A stretch of 64,000 nt of DNA from Branchiostoma floridae (taxonomy: Eukaryota; Chordata; Leptocardii; Amphioxiformes; Branchiostomatidae). Numbering within the stretch: the stretch's first letter is position 1; every line of letters begins with the position of its first letter. Shown here in pieces: positions 60,202-64,000 of the stretch. The notes below the pieces were generated by a model. The model was not told where the DNA came from. It made no database searches and saw only the letters and a program-made list of their open reading frames with translations. The stretch spans positions 21,469,026 to 21,533,025 of the forward strand of contig NC_049990.1 in assembly GCF_000003815.2 (NCBI RefSeq), written 5' to 3'. The translations under genes were made by a program, and so were the position numbers.

Positions 60202-60680
60202 CACTGCATGAAAACTGCTCTTTAAGCACTCTTAAAGTGTGCTTAAGGGTACCGTATTGGCATTCTTTAAGTTACATTACGTCATGTTTACGCATTCGGA
60301 AATATTATATTTAAGCTATGATTACGTGCGTCCGTAAAGGACACGTTGTGGCACACATTTAAGCAACTTTTAAGTATCGTAAACTATGCTTAAATTCTTA
60401 CGTTTACACAGCGTTTAAGCACCGTAAATGCTGCTTAAATTGAGTGTCATACGTCGACTTAAATAGTCCGTAAAGCGCACGTAGTGGCACACATTTAAGC
60501 AACTTTTAAGTACTTTAAACTAAGCTTAAATCCAAATGTTTAAACATTGTTTAAGCACCGTAAATGTATCTTAAATCGTATATTTTTTTGCCTTACGTCT
60601 GGTTTAAGCAGGTTTTAAGTATTTTAATATAGTCTTAAATATTTTATTTAAGCTGCTTTTAAGAATCGTAATGCTCCTTA
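60202..60680. repeat. CTTAA/TTAAG-rich repeat with internal duplication
   Basis: More than 20 TTTAAG or CTTAAA words lie in both orientations at 12-25-bp steps. A unit of about 137 bp starting CCGTAAAG (60331 and 60469) is duplicated with divergence and includes GTGGCACACATTTAAGCAAC. The layout resembles transposon subterminal repeats, but no terminal inverted repeat was found. Confidence 0.7.
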
Positions 60681-60812
60681 AATATTGTGTGATGAATAGT
60701 ATTATATGCCGTGTAACCGTGTATGCTGCAGCAGGCATACATCCCTGTAAGAATGCTATCGACTTAACCTGAAGTATTGACAAACAGTCCACAATATCAA
60801 GTCAACATTCTT

Positions 60813-60818
60813 TTTATT
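60813..60818 (-). terminator. Candidate polyadenylation signal for the leftward gene
   Basis: AATAAA on the minus strand, about 465 bases after the stop codon at 61282. No earlier canonical signal was noticed. Confidence 0.35.
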
Positions 60819-61281
60819 CTCTTCTCAGAGTTCCATATACACAAGGCAATCACATTGAAAACAGCATGTTGTTGTATCAGATTATCTTAAACCGATTAAA
60901 AACATAGCTCATTTATGAATGTCAAAAAACGATATTGAATTCGATAACAATGAGATATTTCCGACTTACAGGCGGTTCGGGTGACATTAATCACTCTTCT
61001 TCAGTTTTACAAGGGTTGATTAACTGGTAGAATAAACAAGTAAACATACCTGGAAAAACCGGTTGAACATGTAAAAAACACTAACTCACAGGGACCGTAA
61101 TTACTAGTAGTATATTGTGTTTACATAGTATAAAGGACAAACAAATGTTGACATTAATTACTCAAATTGGTTGTTGCAAACGACTATTCTGTGGCTACAA
61201 ACTTGACTTTGAAAACTCTTTGAGAAAAAAACTGCTACACTAAACTAATCAAACAAAATCTGCTTCTAATTGTCTGTCGTC

Positions 61282-63803
61282 CTACTCGCTATCCAACTCC
61301 AGTCTCAGCTCGCTAACGTCAGTTGCTGGTGCTCTGCCGTTCTGATACCTTTTGCTGATCGCCCACTCCGGGGTCCCCTCTGGTACTTTTCTGTCCGAAA
61401 GCTCACGAGAAGGGATTCGAGGAGAGCCCCGAAGTGGCACGACAGCGTCCAGCGACTCCTTGATTTTGGTCATTTTTCCTGACTCCCAGGCCAGCTTTCT
61501 GACCTTGAAGGTTTTCGGCCCCTCCACTTCACTGTCGGAAGACTCCGACGACATGAAGTCTTTGTGGAGAGTCTCCTCCGCCCGTCTCCTAGACTTCTCT
61601 GACCAGCTGTCGCGTGCCAGGTTGTACGCCTTTCGTCGTCTCGCCAGTTTCTGAAATGAGATATGAGCCTGATGTCAAACATTTCTCCATGGTGAAGTAC
61701 ATACTATACAGCTAACTATCAATTGTCACTTGGTTGCAATACGATGGCTAAAATGTGCTTTTTGATGTAAGAATAATAAAAAATGTTATGCATACAAATT
61801 TGTATATATTCCTGTGGTATGGAGTGAAATACTATTAAACAATGCAATAGATAAGAGCCGTGCTTCAAGATACAATCTCCTATATATTATAAGTATTTTT
61901 TTCCTTGATATAAAGAAATACCGGCTCTCAGTAACATTGTGGCGTTATTTTCCTGGATTGAAAAGTTGATGAGAACGAGTCACAAAACTTCAGAATCACG
62001 ATTTCATATGTTAACTTTTAATCCTACAGGTATTGCGCTTTGACATTACATGTGTATAAGACTAACCTGTTGCTGCCTCCCGTTTCTTTTGACCGAGTGT
62101 CGGTGCTCCGCATACGTCCCCTTCTGGGCCCGCACCTGGTCGTCCCTCTTGGATCTATAGTACCTCTTGGCAGCATCTAGAATGAAGGAAAATGAACTTA
62201 AAACTTGCAGGCAAATCGGTTTCTACAACTGGATAAGATATGGGGATTAATTTCGGACATGAACTTACATAGAGGGCCAATACTGCTATACATGAGATGT
62301 CACTGGGAAAACCGGTTTTACCTGAGTCAACAAGACTTAGTCGTCACATATGCAAATGTGTTTGAATAGTTAATATAGGTTCTAAGGTAACGCCATAGAA
62401 ACTAAGATTTGTAAAAGTATCGTTGACACCGTGAAGTTTCTGCTCACTGGCCGTAGAGATTTAAAAGTCAGTGCTATTTGCACAATACATGCGATTTAGT
62501 GCTCCAACCCTGCTGCAGTATAACCGTAGTTGCATCTTGCACTGAATTTACAGTTTGAAAAAAAAAAGATATTTAGGGAGAAATCAGAGCTTGCTTCTTC
62601 AAACGATTAATCTTATATACTTGGTGTGTAATTTACTTACCCTTCAGTTCGGCTGATGAAAAAGGACACTTCTCAGGCCCTCCATGCTCTTTCATCACCT
62701 CGTCTCTCAAGATCTTCACAATGTGCTGGTTGGCTGCTGAGTCCATACTATGCCAAAAAATGAATAAATTATGTTATCAATCTACAAGTACTAGAGGAAT
62801 TCGTTTCAGGGCTTGCTTTTAAAGGAAGCCCTGGTGTTATGTCGTGACTATATTTGAAAGGGTGAACAGAGTTGCGTGGCTATTATCAAACAGGATGTTA
62901 TCATAGGGTTTCTTTCATGGTCATTACTGACGGAAGGGAGTCATATAAACATAATGAACATGTTAAACGGTACATCTGGTACTATTATCATGTCTTGACA
63001 ATGCCATGGCAAGAGAAACGATTTCATTGTCTTATTAAATAGGAGTTGCTATACCGTTCAGTAAGCCGAAAGCCCTGAAAGTCTCCTTCGCCTTCTTCCA
63101 TTGCCCGGTACACCTTGCGCACGGCATCCTGTAAAACATTTTAAACAAATGTATTAGCTGTCTTTGCGCGCAAGTTTGTAACACTCGCATGGGAAAATTC
63201 CTTCCAACAGTCATTGGGGAATACGTCTAATTTGGCTGTTGCTTTTGCCTGAATAATGCTACGGTCACATTATTGAAAAAAGACTCAACGGCACTTAACG
63301 GGCACTTTTGGGGAACCCCTTTTTTTCAGTCCTTCGGGTGTGAGCCATACATGGCCCCGTGTGACGCCCCGTGGCTAACGGGCATTTGGGGCAAGGGGTG
63401 GCCCCTGGGGGACCCCAACACCCCGGTATCTGGTCGTCCACCGGGACAAATTTGTGACGTCGGCGCCCGGTTGGGGTTACACCCCATACGGGCAACGATG
63501 CAAATATGACCAAAATGACAAAACTCAAAATAAATCACCTACCCTGCAAGTGGATGGAATAGAGGATTTCCTCCGAACCCTGCGGCGTTGGCGAGCGTGC
63601 CCTGGCGACGGGCTGTCCTCTCGGATGTCCCGCGGCGGTTCTTGATTAGCCTGCCGGCGTTCCTGCTCCTGGAGCTGTGCCTTCAGTGCCTGCAGTTCTG
63701 CGGTTTGAGACTCAAACTTCCTAACCATATCCTGAAGGATGATGGCAAGGTTCTCGCTGTCTCCTCGTTCCATGGGGTTGTCAGTACGAGAAATCGCGGA
63801 CAT
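61282..63803 (-). CDS. Unrecognised 306-residue basic protein, 5 exons
   Basis: Exons in coding order: 63543-63803, 63055-63128, 62641-62747, 62067-62176, 61282-61650. Each has GT-AG borders and the phases close exactly. I do not recognise the family. Residues 20-55 (LQDMVRKFESQTAELQALKA) form a heptad-like coiled coil, then an Arg-rich stretch. The middle has VKILRDEVMKEHGG, AAKRYYRSKRDDQVRAQKGT and KLARRRKAYNLARDSW, three basic helices that resemble a DNA- or RNA-binding core. An acidic Ser/Glu patch (SSESSDSEVE) follows, then WESGKMTKIKESLD and a C-terminal PEWAISKRYQ motif. Similar basic-helix proteins occur in many copies in some aquatic animals, so a transposon-derived origin is possible, but there is no terminal repeat around it. 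Two CCAAT boxes upstream and an intact frame argue for a working host gene. Confidence 0.7.
63280..63500. other. Unassigned GC-rich insert in intron 1 of the unrecognised gene
   Basis: GC and CpG content rise sharply, with runs such as GGGGCAAGGGGTGGCCCC and CCCCGTGTGACGCCCCGTGG. Frames are open on both strands only because of low stop density. Probably a repeat fragment; no ends found. Confidence 0.4.
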
Positions 63804-63960
63804 TTTGTAAAACGGTGAAAATGTTAACGTTGCACACTCTAGAATCGTCAGACTTAGAATGACGCTAGGTGTTCAGTTCAAAAATTCAAAACTTGCATCA
63901 TCAACGATGATTGGCCATCGTCATAAGGAAACTGCATGTGATTGGCTTATTTCTTATCAA
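63804..63960 (-). promoter_or_regulatory. Promoter with two CCAAT boxes
   Basis: On the minus strand CCAAT occurs at 63910-63914 (GGCCAATCATC) and 63941-63945 (AGCCAATCAC), 107-142 bp upstream of the start codon at 63803 and about 31 bp apart. Paired CCAAT boxes at this distance are typical of NF-Y-driven TATA-less promoters. Confidence 0.5.
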
Positions 63961-64000
63961 AATTTACATGTCCGATAGACACAATGACATGTGAATTGTC

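Noticed and set aside
59127-60225. ORFs of 120-145 residues repeated three times on the plus strand, with minus-strand partners of 63-80 residues
   Set aside because: They arise from the 365-bp tandem repeat, whose length is not a multiple of three. Frames are open on both strands, and there is no family, splice or start signal.
63295-63538. Overlapping ORFs in several frames at 63.3-63.5 kb
   Set aside because: They lie in a GC-rich intron insert, frames conflict, and the true exon ends at 63543 with a clear donor.

Overview
The window is nuclear DNA of an animal. Genes are cut into many short exons with GT-AG junctions in conserved phases, introns are a few hundred bases to a few kb, and small inverted-repeat transposons and tandem repeats are dense. 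The gene set (PGGHG, CARS1, FBXL15, CASTOR, BIVM) and the repeat style suggest an invertebrate deuterostome, most likely an amphioxus (Branchiostoma). The species is an inference; the gene assignments rest on protein similarity read by eye.

Layout. 1484-1666 (-): first exon of a zinc-finger (extended-PHD-like) gene running off the left edge. 3157-11831 (+): a 14-exon collagen-glucosyl hydrolase gene (PGGHG/ATHL1-type, GH65), with polyadenylation signal near 12957. 13599-25741 (-): a 22-exon cytosolic cysteinyl-tRNA synthetase gene (CARS1), tail-to-tail with PGGHG. 25941-28171 (+): a 3-exon FBXL15 gene, head-to-head with CARS1 across 199 bp. 30389-31540 (+): a single-exon CASTOR arginine-sensor gene. 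31.5-48.3 kb: gene-poor, with several MITEs, a SINE and one weak ORF. 48681-54600 (-): an 8-exon BIVM gene. 55-61 kb: weak ORF, a 205-bp satellite, an exact 365-bp tandem repeat and a CTTAA-rich repeat. 61282-63803 (-): a 5-exon gene for a 306-residue basic protein that I do not recognise.

The most unusual pattern is that edges of true exons, with their splice sites, are duplicated inside neighbouring introns. In CARS1 the last part of exon 13 plus its donor recurs four times as 62-nt mini-exons, three with an intact acceptor AG; the exon 16 donor recurs in a 55-bp array. In BIVM the exon 1 donor lies in an Asn-codon repeat with about seven more donors, and exon 7 has a decayed copy. In PGGHG the start of exon 4 recurs in intron 7. 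Use of the extra CARS1 and BIVM exon 1 sites would add a premature stop, so these arrays could be poison exons or simply slippage products that selection tolerates.

Other points: a one-base deficit in CARS1 exon 2 (probable sequence error), two perfect estrogen-response-element palindromes 24 bp apart behind CASTOR, and a papain/C39-like Cys-His-Asp pattern in the conserved core of BIVM. CARS1 and CASTOR both touch amino-acid sensing, but nothing here shows that their linkage is functional.
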